Below, piece after piece: positions 1-8,979 of a stretch of DNA of 41,258 bases. The stretch's first letter is position 1, and every line of letters starts with the position of its first letter. The position numbers were made by a program, and so were the translations under genes. The notes beneath the pieces are model-generated. The model was not told the DNA's origin. It saw only the letters and a program-made list of their open reading frames with translations, and did not search any database. The DNA is from Desulfobacteraceae bacterium. Its GTDB lineage: Bacteria > Desulfobacterota > Desulfobacteria > Desulfobacterales > Desulfosarcinaceae. The stretch is taken from NCBI GenBank assembly GCA_003599575.1, contig QZKV01000038.1, forward strand, positions 1-41,258, read 5' to 3'.

Positions 1-143
1 TGTCGGCCATACCGCTGCTGCTGCTGCACGCCAAGCTGACCTCCACCACGGGTCAGATCGTGGACAGCCTGGAGATGGCATCGGTCAAGGCGCTCAACAG
101 CATCTCCAATTTCAGCAGGCGCCAGATCGAAACCAAAGCATAA
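1..143 (+). CDS. C-terminal end of a MotA/TolQ/ExbB-type proton channel protein (partial)
   Basis: An open frame enters from the left edge (first full codon at base 3) and stops with TAA at 141-143, giving 46 residues. It begins SAIPLLLLHAKL and continues as a polar helix ending RRQIETKA. A hydrophobic PLLLLH segment followed by an amphipathic tail is how many deltaproteobacterial MotA/TolQ/ExbB proteins end; these inner-membrane channels use proton flow to drive Tol-Pal or TonB-type systems. The Pal-like lipoprotein 37 bp downstream fits a Tol-Pal-like cluster. Only the tail is present, so the family call rests on a short resemblance plus context. Confidence 0.45.
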   Translation, partial: SAIPLLLLHAKLTSTTGQIVDSLEMASVKALNSISNFSRRQIETKA

Positions 144-180
144 CCCAACAAACCCATTAACATCAAACAAGGAGAGAAAA

Positions 181-735
181 ATGAGAAGAAGCGTATGGTT
201 GAGCATTGCTCTGGTAATGATTTTGCCGATCACCTTGCTCACGTTTTCGTGTGCCAAGGAGGTGGTGGAAAGCCGGCCGGAACAGACTCCCCAGCCGGTC
301 TTACAGGCTGAGGGCAACGCTGCCGAGGAATCGTTACAGGCCGGACGGGGGCAGGCAGAAGGGCTTCGGGCCGAAGCAGCCGCCCGCGAAGCTGCAGAAA
401 ATGCCTTTGTCGACGAGACTATCCAATTCGATTTCGACAGTTCCGCATTGTCACTCCAGGCCCGCCAAATCTTGAACACCAAGGCCGATTTCCTGCGCAC
501 CAATCCAGGTGTAACGGTGACTGTTGAAGGCCATTGCGATGATCGCGGCACGGATGCCTATAACATGGCTCTGGGCGAACGGCGCGCCGAATCGGTCAAA
601 AAGTACCTTCTCTACCAGGGGATCGGCGCAGATCGGCTGGATACCATCAGTTACGGCGAAGAACGGCCCCTCACGATGGGCGAAAATGAGACCTGCTGGT
701 CCAAAAACCGCCGGGCGCAATTCGTGCTCAACTGA
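181..735 (+). CDS. pal: Peptidoglycan-associated lipoprotein (OmpA-family, Pal-like)
   Basis: The 184-residue protein has a lipoprotein signal peptide (MRRSVWLS, hydrophobic core, TFSC with lipidated Cys24), an Ala/Glu-rich linker to about residue 75 and a C-terminal OmpA domain. The domain shows FDFDSS, VEGHCDDRGTDAYNMALGERRA and CWSKNRRAQFVLN, which include the conserved Asp and Arg that hold meso-diaminopimelate of peptidoglycan. Family role: Pal anchors the outer membrane to peptidoglycan and works with TolB/TolA during envelope constriction. An AAGGAG ribosome site sits 6-7 nt before ATG. The preceding frame looks like a TolQ/ExbB channel, so the two probably form one operon. No tolB or tolA is in view. 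The lipobox has Thr at -3, less usual than Leu. Confidence 0.88.
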   Translation: MRRSVWLSIALVMILPITLLTFSCAKEVVESRPEQTPQPVLQAEGNAAEESLQAGRGQAEGLRAEAAAREAAENAFVDETIQFDFDSSALSLQARQILNTKADFLRTNPGVTVTVEGHCDDRGTDAYNMALGERRAESVKKYLLYQGIGADRLDTISYGEERPLTMGENETCWSKNRRAQFVLN

Positions 736-1139
736 CGCCCGCCTGATCCCGTATCTGCGCCATGACTGCTTCGATGGTCTGGGTGCGGAAATTTAACCCG
801 ACCATCCAGCCGCACCGCCCGCCTGGTATCAGCAGGCAACCAGCGATGCCGTGTTTAAATGCTGGTTGCCTGCCTTCACAAAGACCTGCCCTGAAGTCCA
901 TTGGCGTGAAAAGTTGCGCTAGGCTAAAAACGCCCCTAAACTATGCAGCGTCGGCTGGGTCGCCTTCGGGGCCGCCGGCCGTCGCCTGTACACATGCTGA
1001 TGGAAGGAAAATCTGGACTGCCCGGCAGGTTGTAGAAAACAAAGCCTCATTTTTGCCTCAGGAGGGCCGGAAGCCCTCCCGTGCCAGAGGACTGCCGGTC
1101 GCTTTTCGGCAGCCTGTTCCGGGCGAAGGGACATAGTTC
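736..1139. other. Intergenic region with two hairpins, no supported gene
   Basis: Open frames here lack a ribosome site and any family-like sequence. Two structures are visible: a 13-bp stem at 832-873, and a 7-bp stem at 1061-1079 (GGAGGGC, loop CGGAA, GCCCTCC) about 60 bp before the DUF1579 gene. The first may end pal transcription, though neither is followed by a run of T. Confidence 0.6.
832..873. repeat. 13-bp perfect inverted repeat (hairpin)
   Basis: GCAGGCAACCAGC at 832-844 is the exact reverse complement of GCTGGTTGCCTGC at 861-873, with a 16-nt loop. It lies about 100 bp after pal. The outer ten bases of the arm (GCAGGCAACC) recur in the palindrome at 13259-13280, so this may be a dispersed repeat rather than a plain terminator. 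Confidence 0.7.
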
Positions 1140-1655
1140 ATGGAAACCGATAAAAACCAACCGCCGTCGATGATGGCCACCGAACCACAGGACGAGCACA
1201 AATGGCTGCACAAATTGGTGGGTGAGTGGACCTACGAAGGGGCAGCCGTGATGGCGCCCGGCCAGGCGCCGGCGCAGTTCAAAGGGGTTGAGAGCGTGCG
1301 CTCACTCGGCGGTCTCTGGATTGTGGCCGAGGCAAAGGGCGAGATGCCGGGCTGCGGCGAGGCCTCCATGATGATGACGCTGGGCTTTGACACGCAGAAG
1401 AAGCGCTTTGTGGGCACCTGGATCGGGTCGATGATGACCTATCTTTGGAAATACGATGGCGAGTTGGACGAAGCCGGAAAGGTGCTGACTCTCAATTCGG
1501 AGGGCCCCGCTATGGCTGTCGAAGGCAAAATGGCGCAGTACAGAGACGTGATCGAGCTCGCCAGCGACGACCGCCGGGTGCTTTCATCGCTCAGGCTGGA
1601 CGACGACGGAAAATGGCACCGCTTCATGGCGGCCAACTACCGGCGCAAGGAATAG
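1140..1655 (+). CDS. DUF1579 family protein
   Basis: The 171-residue protein has no signal peptide and fits the DUF1579 pattern: EHKWLHKLVGEWTYEGAA near the N-terminus, a VESVRSLGGLWIVAEAKGEM strand pair, then MTLGFDTQKKRFVGTWIGSMM and a C-terminal HRFMAANYRR. These are small, probably lipocalin-like beta-barrel proteins of unknown biochemical role. The length matches the family. A GAAGGGA ribosome site lies about 8 nt before ATG. The gene stands alone, convergent with the DUF72 gene 30 bp on. Function cannot be stated from sequence. Confidence 0.8.
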   Translation: METDKNQPPSMMATEPQDEHKWLHKLVGEWTYEGAAVMAPGQAPAQFKGVESVRSLGGLWIVAEAKGEMPGCGEASMMMTLGFDTQKKRFVGTWIGSMMTYLWKYDGELDEAGKVLTLNSEGPAMAVEGKMAQYRDVIELASDDRRVLSSLRLDDDGKWHRFMAANYRRKE

Positions 1656-1685
1656 CCCTGCTTCTTTAAAATGTCTTGCCGTCCG

Positions 1686-2390
1686 CTATTGGCCGGACGC
1701 AAGCTCGAGAAACTGCTTGGCCAGTTTCGGGCCGGCTCCGGCATCTTCGTGCTTGAAAAAGATATAGACCGCCTCCCATTTTTGGTTCTTGATTCTCCGG
1801 GCCCAGGCGGAGAGGTCCGCTTCGACATAATCGGGTTTGCGCAGGCGAAGATAGCCCCAACCGGCCGTAGCCACAAATTGGCGCAGTTCTTCCTTATCCC
1901 CATCCGAGCAGCACAAAGCACAGCCCTTATTGCGCAATAGGGTATAAATTTCTTCTTCGAACCAGGAACGATGCCGGAATTCAAAAGCGGTCCTGGCGCC
2001 GGACGGCAGAAGGTCCACGAAAGCGGCCAGAAGCTCTGTATTCCGGTGCAGATAAGGCGGCAGTTGAAACAAAACGGCTCCCAGCCGGTCGCCCAGCGTT
2101 GCGGCCGCTCTGAAAAGGTAATCTATTTCGGCCTCTTTTTCCAGGAGCGGCTTGGCATGCGTGATTTTGCGCGGCGCCTTGAGAACGAAGCGAAAGTCAG
2201 GCGGCACCTGTGCGGCCCATGCCGTAAGCACGCCGGTGCCGGGCATCCGGTAAAAGGTGTTGTTGATCTCCACCGCGGGCAGATGTGTGCTGTAGTACCG
2301 CAGCATATCCCGGTCCGGCAGATCTTGGGGATAAAAAGGACCTTTCCATTCCTTGTAGCTGTAACCGCTGGTTCCCGCAAACAGCCGCAT
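1686..2390 (-). CDS. DUF72 domain-containing protein (YecE family)
   Basis: The 234-residue protein opens with FAGTSGYSYKEWKGPFYP and continues with EINNTFYRMP, FRFVLKAPRKITH, LGAVLFQLPP, FEFRHRSWF and a late YIFFKHEDAGAGPKLA; these are the landmark segments of DUF72/YecE, a TIM-barrel-like family. The usual late segment is YVYFNND.GGAA, here YIFFKHEDAGAG, a mild variant. No role has been proven for the family; some relatives sit by DNA-repair or Fe-S genes, but nothing nearby supports that here. It is 49 bp downstream of the hydrolase gene on the same strand and could be co-transcribed with it. Confidence 0.85.
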   Translation of the reverse strand: MRLFAGTSGYSYKEWKGPFYPQDLPDRDMLRYYSTHLPAVEINNTFYRMPGTGVLTAWAAQVPPDFRFVLKAPRKITHAKPLLEKEAEIDYLFRAAATLGDRLGAVLFQLPPYLHRNTELLAAFVDLLPSGARTAFEFRHRSWFEEEIYTLLRNKGCALCCSDGDKEELRQFVATAGWGYLRLRKPDYVEADLSAWARRIKNQKWEAVYIFFKHEDAGAGPKLAKQFLELASGQ

Positions 2391-2439
2391 AAGACGCTCC
2401 CTTGTGTTTCAGGCCGTCACCCTGAATCGATACCGAGGG

Positions 2440-3351
2440 TCAAAAAAGTCGCACTTGATCGGAAATAAATCGGTCCAGTACGGCGGCAAATTGCATCGGG
2501 TGCTCGACGTGGGGCAGGTGGCCGCAATTTGCGATAACTTCCATATGGCCGGTGCGCAGGCGCCGGATCGCCTGACGGGCATGTTCAACGGGCAAAACCC
2601 GGTCCTGCTGTCCCCAGGCGACCAGGACGGGGATGCGCAGCTCGAAAAGGTGTTCCAACAGGATGTGGCGCTGACCGGCCGGGCTGACCTGGCTTTGGAG
2701 CACCTCCACGGTTGTCTGCAGGAACGTGGGCAGTCGCGCCAGCCGGTATTGCTCCTCCAGCCACCCCAGGGGCGCCCTTTGGGGATGCGCAAACAGGAGC
2801 AGCGCCCGGAGCCAGGCCCGTTGCATGGCGCCGAAGGGTGTCTGTCCCCATAGCGCCCCCCAGCCGCCGTAACCGGGCAGGGATAACAGGCGCATGATCG
2901 GATTGATGGTTTTGCCAAGTCCGGCGCTGCTCACCAATCCAAGCGCCCCCACCCGTTGCGGATATTCCAAAGCCATATAAAGGCCGACCAAACCGCCGAA
3001 AGAACTGCCCACCACGATGGCCCGCTCCACCTGCTGGAGGGTGAGAAAAAAGACCACGAAGCGCGCCACCCGATCCGGAGAGTAATCGGCATTCGGATGC
3101 CCCAGCTGCGTGGTGCCGGGTAGATCGGGCGCATAGAGTTCGAACCTATCGGCAAACGCCGGCATCAACCACTGCCAGTCGATCGCGCTTTCACCTATGC
3201 CGTGCAGGAACAGCACCGGCGGGCCGGACCCTGCAGTCAGATAACGCGTGTGCACGCCCTCGACTTCAATCTCGTTTTGCCTTTGAACTCCCTCCAATTG
3301 GAGCGGTTCCTGAGACAGAGATGCCGGGGATATGCTTAAACTGGAGCCCAT
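2440..3351 (-). CDS. Alpha/beta hydrolase fold protein
   Basis: The 303-residue protein has the alpha/beta hydrolase landmarks: oxyanion segment FLHGIGES (about residues 48-55), nucleophile elbow GSSFGG with Ser117, a probable acid in WGQQDRVLP (Asp250), and the catalytic His in CGHLPHVEHP (His278). Such enzymes split ester, C-C or related bonds; the sequence resembles the meta-cleavage hydrolase/lipase branch but no substrate can be named. No clear signal peptide is present. The first 30 residues are weakly conserved-looking and no strong ribosome site precedes the ATG, so a later start is possible. The DUF72 gene follows on the same strand. Upstream lies an AT-rich 250-bp region shared with the divergent VOC gene. 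Confidence 0.82.
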   Translation of the reverse strand: MGSSLSISPASLSQEPLQLEGVQRQNEIEVEGVHTRYLTAGSGPPVLFLHGIGESAIDWQWLMPAFADRFELYAPDLPGTTQLGHPNADYSPDRVARFVVFFLTLQQVERAIVVGSSFGGLVGLYMALEYPQRVGALGLVSSAGLGKTINPIMRLLSLPGYGGWGALWGQTPFGAMQRAWLRALLLFAHPQRAPLGWLEEQYRLARLPTFLQTTVEVLQSQVSPAGQRHILLEHLFELRIPVLVAWGQQDRVLPVEHARQAIRRLRTGHMEVIANCGHLPHVEHPMQFAAVLDRFISDQVRLF

Positions 3352-3604
3352 TGGTTTGATCCCTGTTTCCCAAAGGACAATTCCCTGAATCAGGGTCTGC
3401 CCTTGAACCTTCGTGAGTGCCGATAGCTTGCCGCGGCACAGCCATGTGCCGATTTATAGAACGATGCAGTGAAAGGCTATGGGGCAGATCAATTATTGGA
3501 GGGTTGCAAAAAGGGTAAATGGCCTGTGCAGTTGACTACCTGATAATGCGTTTAAATATTGTAAATTGTTTTTACCTCGCCATCGTGGGGAAAGGAGCAA
3601 GCCC

Positions 3605-3988
3605 ATGGAAGAACATCTGACGAAACACGGCATGATCAGTTGGTCGGAGTTGATGACCAGCAATCTGGAGGCCGCCAGGAAGTTTTATGCACAGCTTTTT
3701 GGATGGGAGCTGGAACGGGCCCCCATGCAGGAGATGGACTACATCATGGTCAAGTCCAATGGCCGGGAGATCGCCGGTATGATGGCAACGCCTCCGGGGG
3801 CTGAGGCAACGCCGCCCAACTGGGGCATTTACATAACCGTGGAGGATGTCGATGCCGCCGCCCGCAAGGCCCAGGAGCTGGGCGCCACGGTATGCGTGCC
3901 GCCGCGCGACATTCCGCAGGTGGGCCGCTTCTGCGTGCTGCAAGATCCCCAAGGGGCTTTTTTCTCGATCATCACCTACCTTCGGTAG
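3605..3988 (+). CDS. VOC (glyoxalase/bleomycin resistance) family protein
   Basis: The 127-residue protein reads ISWSELMTSNLEAARKFYAQLFGWELE, then an IAGMMATPPG strand, WGIYITVEDVDAAARKAQELGATV and a last FCVLQDPQGAFFSII, the two beta-alpha-beta-beta-beta modules of one vicinal-oxygen-chelate domain. Members include glyoxalases, dioxygenases and binding proteins; the closest-looking subfamily (MTSN, GxYxxVxDVDAA) is mostly uncharacterised. The start at 3605 is chosen because GGAAAGGAG lies about 6 nt upstream; an upstream in-frame ATG at 3566 would add 13 basic residues with no ribosome site. The promoter is probably in the AT-rich stretch 3540-3580. Confidence 0.85.
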   Translation: MEEHLTKHGMISWSELMTSNLEAARKFYAQLFGWELERAPMQEMDYIMVKSNGREIAGMMATPPGAEATPPNWGIYITVEDVDAAARKAQELGATVCVPPRDIPQVGRFCVLQDPQGAFFSIITYLR

Positions 3989-4160
3989 GATCATGGGCCG
4001 GAGATCTCGCGGGGCGCGCCGGGTCAGCTGAATTCCAACCGATCTGAAAACAGGTTTCTCTCGTATAAAACCTGATCTGGCGTTTTGGATATCGAATCTC
4101 TGGAATACTGAACTATTTCCTACGGTCAAGCGGCGGGCCGGGGCTGATCGAGGAACGGTC

Positions 4161-6380
4161 CTAACTTCCACCCCCGACTCCGCGCTCCTCTGGATGCTGA
4201 ACCGCCTGCCCCGTGCCCCTGATCGCCCCCAAAAGACCATCCGTGCTTCCGGCTTTGCTCAGGTAGGCGGCAGCCCCGGCTTTGAAGACCGCGGAGGCGA
4301 TATCGGAATCCTCGAACATGGAAAGGCCGATGATGCGGATGTGCGGCATCTCCGCATGGATGATCCGCGTGGCCTCGATCCCGTCCATGGTCGGCATGTT
4401 GATATCCATCAGAATCACATCGGGATTCAGCTTGCGGGCCAGATGGATGGCGGTCTGCCCCTCCGCGGCCTCGGCCACGATCTCGATATCGGGATGGATA
4501 CTGAGCATCATGGAAAGGCCCTGGCGCATCACGATGTGATCGTCCACCAGCATGAGGCGGATGCGTTCTTTGGTTTTGACAGGACAGGCCGAGGGTAAGG
4601 TCGTTTGGGCACATTTATTGATCGTCCCCTGCGCGGCTTCGTTTTCCGGCTCGACTTTGCCCAGCGGTGCCACGAGCGTGAAAGCAGCCCCCCTGCCGGG
4701 CGCGCTTTCCACCTCGAGCCGGCCCCCCAGTAATTCCAGCCTCTCCCGAATGCTGAACATTCCGAATCCGCAGGTCTGTTCACCACCCTCCCACATTGCC
4801 CGCGGGTCGAATCCGGCCCCCTGGTCGCTGACAACGATCCGCAAGTGTTCAGGTTCCTCTCTGAACAGGCGCACCTCGGCCGAGTTCACCCGCGCGTGCT
4901 TGACCACGTTGAAAAGCAGCTCGCGGACCGACTGGAAAAGGAGCACCATAATGTCTTCCTGATCGACGACGATCCCGGGCTCCACCTGCAATGTGACCTG
5001 CAGTTCGTATTTTTCGTGCATCCATCTGGCCAGCCATTCCAATGCGGCGGCAAGGCCCCGCTGGTAGAGGATCGGAGGGGAAAGCTCGGCGGTCAAAGAG
5101 CGGGAGGTTTTGATCGACTCGATCAGCAGGTTGCCCACGTTGTCAAAGGTCTGCCGCTGGTCGTCGGCAACATGTGGGGTAAGGCACTCCAGGTTGAGCT
5201 TGGCGGCGACCAGAAGCTGTTGGAGGTGGTCGTGCAGAATCTCCGCCAGGCGCCGGCGCTCGCGTTCTTCGGTCAGGGTCAGCTCCGAAGCGAGCATAGA
5301 CAACTGCTCGGCACGCCGCCGCAGCTCTGCGGTGCGTTCCTGCACCCGTTTTTCCAGTTCATCGCGCGATTTGCGAAGTTCCTGAATGAGGCGCATGCGT
5401 TCCATGGCCGCCGCCACCTGGTCGGTGACCGTCTTCATCAGGGCCAGGTCGTCTGGCGAAAAACGGGACCGCGTGCGCGTGCCGAAAGAAAGGGTCCCGG
5501 TCAGCCGGTCCTGAACCATCAGGGGATGGCAGGCGTAGGCCGCAATCCCATAGGATTGGATCAGCTCGGTCCTGGGATCGGGACAGCTGCCGATCTCTTC
5601 GGCGACCAGCCGTTTTCCATCCCGGGCAACACAGCCGCACACAGCCACGCCGTAGTCCAGCCATTCGATTTTCCGGGCGTCCTCTTCGGATATGCCCGCC
5701 CAGGCGTTCAGACGCAGCCTTCCGGCCTGATCATCCACCAGGAAATTGAAAAAGGCATGGCAATCCAGGTGCTGCATGACCTGGCGGCACAAGTCGTTGA
5801 CGATGACCTGGGGATCCTGGGCCGCCAGCAGGCATCCCGCCGTGCCGGATAACAGCCGGAAACGCTCCTCACTCGTGCGAAGCGCTTCCACGGAGTGCTT
5901 CAACTCTCTCGTGCGCTCCTCGACCTCGCGTTCGAGACCGGCATGGGCGCAGCGCAGCTTTTCCTCCGCATCCTGTCGGCGCCGCTTTTCTTCGGCCTCC
6001 TTGAGAGCACGTTTGACGCACAGCGGAAGCCGGGTCAAGCGGTCCTTCAACACGAAATCGGTGGCCCCGTCTTTCAGCAAATCAACCGCGTGATCTTCCC
6101 CCAGGGCCCCCGTTACAAAAACAAACGGTACGTGCGGCGCTTTTTCCCGCGCCAGCGCAAGGGCCGACTCACCGTCGAAGCCGGGCAGCGAGTAATCGCA
6201 GAGAATGATATCGGGCAGGAAACTGCCCAGGGCCTCAAGGTAGGCATCCGGATGATCAACCCGCCGGGATTCAAACTGGATTCCCCCGATGCGAAGTTTT
6301 TGTTCCACCAATTCCGCATCGGTCGGGACATCCTCCAGTATGAGGACGCGCAGAAGTTTCCCGTGCTGGCCGTACTGCAT
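4161..6380 (-). CDS. Hybrid sensor kinase REC-GAF-HisKA_3-HATPase-REC
   Basis: The 739-residue protein has, in order: a receiver (about 9-125, phospho-acceptor Asp62 in ILCDYSLPGFDG), a coiled-coil linker, a GAF domain (about 185-335), a second coiled coil, a HisKA_3 dimerisation domain with H383 in AEILHDHLQQLL, an HATPase domain (N-box around Asn491, G-boxes GAGFDP and GFGMFSIRERL), and a second receiver (about 605-720, Asp659 in VILMDINMPTMDG). The C-terminal receiver looks like the NarL/FixJ receiver that normally precedes an HTH, but the protein ends shortly after it. No membrane segment is seen, so it should be cytoplasmic. Start 6380 is chosen for its AAGGA ribosome site; an in-frame start at 6449 would overlap the upstream receiver gene. 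Last gene of the signalling operon. Confidence 0.85.
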   Translation of the reverse strand: MQYGQHGKLLRVLILEDVPTDAELVEQKLRIGGIQFESRRVDHPDAYLEALGSFLPDIILCDYSLPGFDGESALALAREKAPHVPFVFVTGALGEDHAVDLLKDGATDFVLKDRLTRLPLCVKRALKEAEEKRRRQDAEEKLRCAHAGLEREVEERTRELKHSVEALRTSEERFRLLSGTAGCLLAAQDPQVIVNDLCRQVMQHLDCHAFFNFLVDDQAGRLRLNAWAGISEEDARKIEWLDYGVAVCGCVARDGKRLVAEEIGSCPDPRTELIQSYGIAAYACHPLMVQDRLTGTLSFGTRTRSRFSPDDLALMKTVTDQVAAAMERMRLIQELRKSRDELEKRVQERTAELRRRAEQLSMLASELTLTEERERRRLAEILHDHLQQLLVAAKLNLECLTPHVADDQRQTFDNVGNLLIESIKTSRSLTAELSPPILYQRGLAAALEWLARWMHEKYELQVTLQVEPGIVVDQEDIMVLLFQSVRELLFNVVKHARVNSAEVRLFREEPEHLRIVVSDQGAGFDPRAMWEGGEQTCGFGMFSIRERLELLGGRLEVESAPGRGAAFTLVAPLGKVEPENEAAQGTINKCAQTTLPSACPVKTKERIRLMLVDDHIVMRQGLSMMLSIHPDIEIVAEAAEGQTAIHLARKLNPDVILMDINMPTMDGIEATRIIHAEMPHIRIIGLSMFEDSDIASAVFKAGAAAYLSKAGSTDGLLGAIRGTGQAVQHPEERGVGGGS

Positions 6381-6418
6381 CACAAATCCTTGTGAAAAAG
6401 TCATCCAATTCCATTCGG

Positions 6419-6853
6419 CTAGTAGGGCGGCCTGTTGAGCAGGACCCAATAGAATCCGATTTCGGAAACAACTTTGGCGAAGACATCGAACTCGACCGGT
6501 TTTACGATATAGCTGTTCACCCCGAGTTTATAGGTCTCGATCCGGTCTTTTTCCTCCTCCGACGAAGTCAATACCACCACCGGGATCATCTTGGTCCGTT
6601 CGTCGGCGCGGATCCTCTCCAACACTTCAAGCCCGCTGACCTTGGGCAGCTTCAGATCGAGTAAAATCAAGCGCGGGCATCCCGCCCTTCCCGAAAGCGA
6701 GCAAGCTTCAAAAAGGTAAACGAGCGCCTCTTCGCCGTCCGTGAGCACTTTCACGTTGTTGGAAAGATTTCTCTTCTGCAAGGCGTTGAGCGTAAGCTCC
6801 ACATCCGCCGGATTATCTTCGATCAATACGATTTCAACTTTTTCCATGCTCAT
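6419..6853 (-). CDS. Rcp1-type single-domain response regulator
   Basis: A stand-alone receiver of 144 residues: acidic pair in IVLIEDNPADVELT, acceptor Asp66 in LILLDLKLPKVSG, Thr in VVVLTSSEEE, Lys in YIVKPVEFD. The ILLDLKLPKVSG form and inserted loop before it are typical of Rcp1-like regulators that pair with PAS or phytochrome-type histidine kinases. With no output domain it probably passes phosphate on or acts by protein contact. The start at 6853 is supported by AAGGAG 6 nt upstream and overlaps the end of the kinase gene by 20 bp, suggesting translational coupling. Likely partner: the MEDS-PAS kinase before it; it may relay to the hybrid kinase after it (inference). Confidence 0.88.
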   Translation of the reverse strand: MSMEKVEIVLIEDNPADVELTLNALQKRNLSNNVKVLTDGEEALVYLFEACSLSGRAGCPRLILLDLKLPKVSGLEVLERIRADERTKMIPVVVLTSSEEEKDRIETYKLGVNSYIVKPVEFDVFAKVVSEIGFYWVLLNRPPY

Positions 6854-8954
6854 CCATGCTCCTTGTAGCCGCATCCATCATCCCCTGCATCGGCCGGAAG
6901 GTAAAATAAAAGCAAGCCCCTTCCCGGGTTTTACCTTCGGCCCAGACCCGCCCGCCGTGCCGCTGGATGATCCGCTGGACAATGGCAAGTCCCACGCCGG
7001 TTCCCTCGAACTGGCTCTCGGGGACCAGGCGCTGAAAAACTCCGAAGAGCTTGTTGTAATACTTCATGTCGAATCCGACGCCGTTGTCTTTTACATAATA
7101 GACCGCTTGGCCGCGCCCTTCCAAGCTGCCGACTTCGATCCTGGCCGGCTGTTTGCCCCTCGTAAACTTCACCGCATTGGACAACAGGTTGACCAGCAGC
7201 TGCCGGATCATTGCAGGATCACCGTGGGCCGCGGGCATATCGCCGATGTGAATGACCAGTTCGCGCTCGGGTTCCATCATCCGGATCTCTCGCAACACCT
7301 CGCGCGCGAGCGCCGCCATATCGAGTTTCGATCGGTTCAGTTCGGTCCGGCCCAGTCGCGATAACCGCAGCAGGTCATCGATCAGCCGCCCCATTTTCAG
7401 GGCGTTCTCCTGAACGATATCGAACTTGCGCCGGGTTTCGGAATCGAAAGCGACGCCCTGCTCATCCAGAATCATCCTTGTAAATCCGGCGATCGCGCGC
7501 AGCGGCGCCCGCAGGTCGTGAGAGACCGAATAGCTGAAGCCTTCAAGTTCCCGGTTGGCCGCTTCCAGTTTGGCGGCGTGTTCTTTCAGCTTTTCGTGGG
7601 CTTTGGTTAAGGCTTCCTCCGCCTCCTTGCGCGCGGTGATGTCCCGGGCAGTATGCACGCACCCGAGCAGCTTGCCCGCCTCGTCGTACATGGGCGTCGT
7701 GCTTACCAAAAATATGCCTCCCAGGAGCGGCTCGCGGATCTCCTCGATGTGCTCCTTGCCATCTGCGATCGATTTGGCGTGCGGACAACCCAGAATGGGT
7801 CCCGGGAGCCCGTGCATCACTTCATGGCATTTAAATCCGGCGCACTGCTCCGGTTTCCGGCCCAGACGCTCCGCCATGGCCCTGTTCACCCGGACCACCC
7901 TGTGGCTGCGGTCCAAGATCGCGATCAGGTCCGGAACACTGTCAAAGGTCAATTCCCACTCGGTCTTGGCCTTGAGCAGTTCCTCTTCCGATTTCTTTTT
8001 TTCCGTGATGTCGCTGAAGGTCACGGCAAAAAAGCCTTTATGCGGGCTGAAGGCGGAGATCGCATACCACCTTTGAAGCGCCTCCGAATAGCTCTCGAAG
8101 TGAACGGGTTCGCCGGTCAGCGCAACCTTTCCGTACATTCCGATCCAGTCCGTGGAATCTTTTTCTATGCCTGCAAGGACTTCGGTGGCCCTTTTGCCGA
8201 TGATCTGTTTGCCTTCCAGGCCGGTCAGCCTTTCGAAGGCATCATTGACTTCGAGGAAAATGTAGTCGCAGGGCTTCATGGCGATATCCAGCACGATCCT
8301 GTGATAAGCAAACCCTTCCGACATGTTGTTAAACAGGGAATGCAGCTTCTCCTCGCTCCTTTTCAGGGCGTGTTTCACAGTCCATGCTTCGGAGCTTTCG
8401 ATGACTTCCCACCTGCCCAGGTTGCGGACCAGCGCTAAACGATGCTCTTTTACAACCTCCATGATTCCTATGGCATCGAATTCGTCGCGCTGGTAGGCGC
8501 AAACCGAGATCACGTTATAGCTGCTCAGCAGGTCGGCCCCATAACAGGCGCCGCCGCCTCTTTTTTTGGAGGATGCCTTGATTGCGCACCTGAGGCCCTC
8601 AAAGCCGCCGGCGATCGCCCGGTCAAGCCTCGAAACGACGGCCTCGCCGGATCTTGTTAGGCCCGCCGTACGCCACTGCTTTTGGGGAATCAAATCGATT
8701 TGCCCTCTTTTGACATATTCCTCGAAACGGGGCACGGCCCTTTCCAGCGCCTTCTTGGCATGTTCGGCACCGAGCGGCTTGAACGTGACCCATAGGCAGT
8801 ACTCGTTGTTCTCCAGCCCGGCCTTGAAATAAGGCACAAGGATGTCGATCAGATCCTCCTTGGTCTGGTAAAATTGGCACAGGTGGGCGCCCCAGGGCAG
8901 ATCGCCCAGCAATGCGATGCCCGACCTGCGTTTGTCGGAAAAAGCGGTAGTCAT
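6834..8954 (-). CDS. MEDS-PAS-PAS sensor histidine kinase
   Basis: The 706-residue soluble kinase starts with a MEDS domain (about 10-190; SGIALLGDLPWGAHLCQFYQT), followed by a PAS domain (about 203-320), a second PAS (about 335-442) with several Cys (GFKCHEVMH, ILGCPHAKS), a coiled coil, HisKA with His479 in FSYSVSHDLRAPLRAI, and HATPase with NLLSNAVKFT, DNGVGFD and GTGVGLAIVQRI. The HisKA/HATPase pair is of the class that works with Rcp1-type receivers, and such a receiver is encoded next, overlapping by 20 bp. MEDS was named from methanogen/methylotroph DcmR sensory proteins; the ligand is unknown. The Cys/His-rich second PAS could bind metal or sense redox (inference). A near relative of the MEDS domain is encoded 25 bp upstream. 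Confidence 0.88.
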   Translation of the reverse strand: MTTAFSDKRRSGIALLGDLPWGAHLCQFYQTKEDLIDILVPYFKAGLENNEYCLWVTFKPLGAEHAKKALERAVPRFEEYVKRGQIDLIPQKQWRTAGLTRSGEAVVSRLDRAIAGGFEGLRCAIKASSKKRGGGACYGADLLSSYNVISVCAYQRDEFDAIGIMEVVKEHRLALVRNLGRWEVIESSEAWTVKHALKRSEEKLHSLFNNMSEGFAYHRIVLDIAMKPCDYIFLEVNDAFERLTGLEGKQIIGKRATEVLAGIEKDSTDWIGMYGKVALTGEPVHFESYSEALQRWYAISAFSPHKGFFAVTFSDITEKKKSEEELLKAKTEWELTFDSVPDLIAILDRSHRVVRVNRAMAERLGRKPEQCAGFKCHEVMHGLPGPILGCPHAKSIADGKEHIEEIREPLLGGIFLVSTTPMYDEAGKLLGCVHTARDITARKEAEEALTKAHEKLKEHAAKLEAANRELEGFSYSVSHDLRAPLRAIAGFTRMILDEQGVAFDSETRRKFDIVQENALKMGRLIDDLLRLSRLGRTELNRSKLDMAALAREVLREIRMMEPERELVIHIGDMPAAHGDPAMIRQLLVNLLSNAVKFTRGKQPARIEVGSLEGRGQAVYYVKDNGVGFDMKYYNKLFGVFQRLVPESQFEGTGVGLAIVQRIIQRHGGRVWAEGKTREGACFYFTFRPMQGMMDAATRSMDEHGKS

Positions 8955-8979
8955 ATCCGGTTACTTGCAAGCGGTATGC

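Noticed and set aside
762..1136. 124-codon frame between pal and the DUF1579 gene
   Set aside because: No ribosome site, no domain, Pro/Arg-rich composition typical of non-coding GC-rich DNA, and it spans two hairpins.
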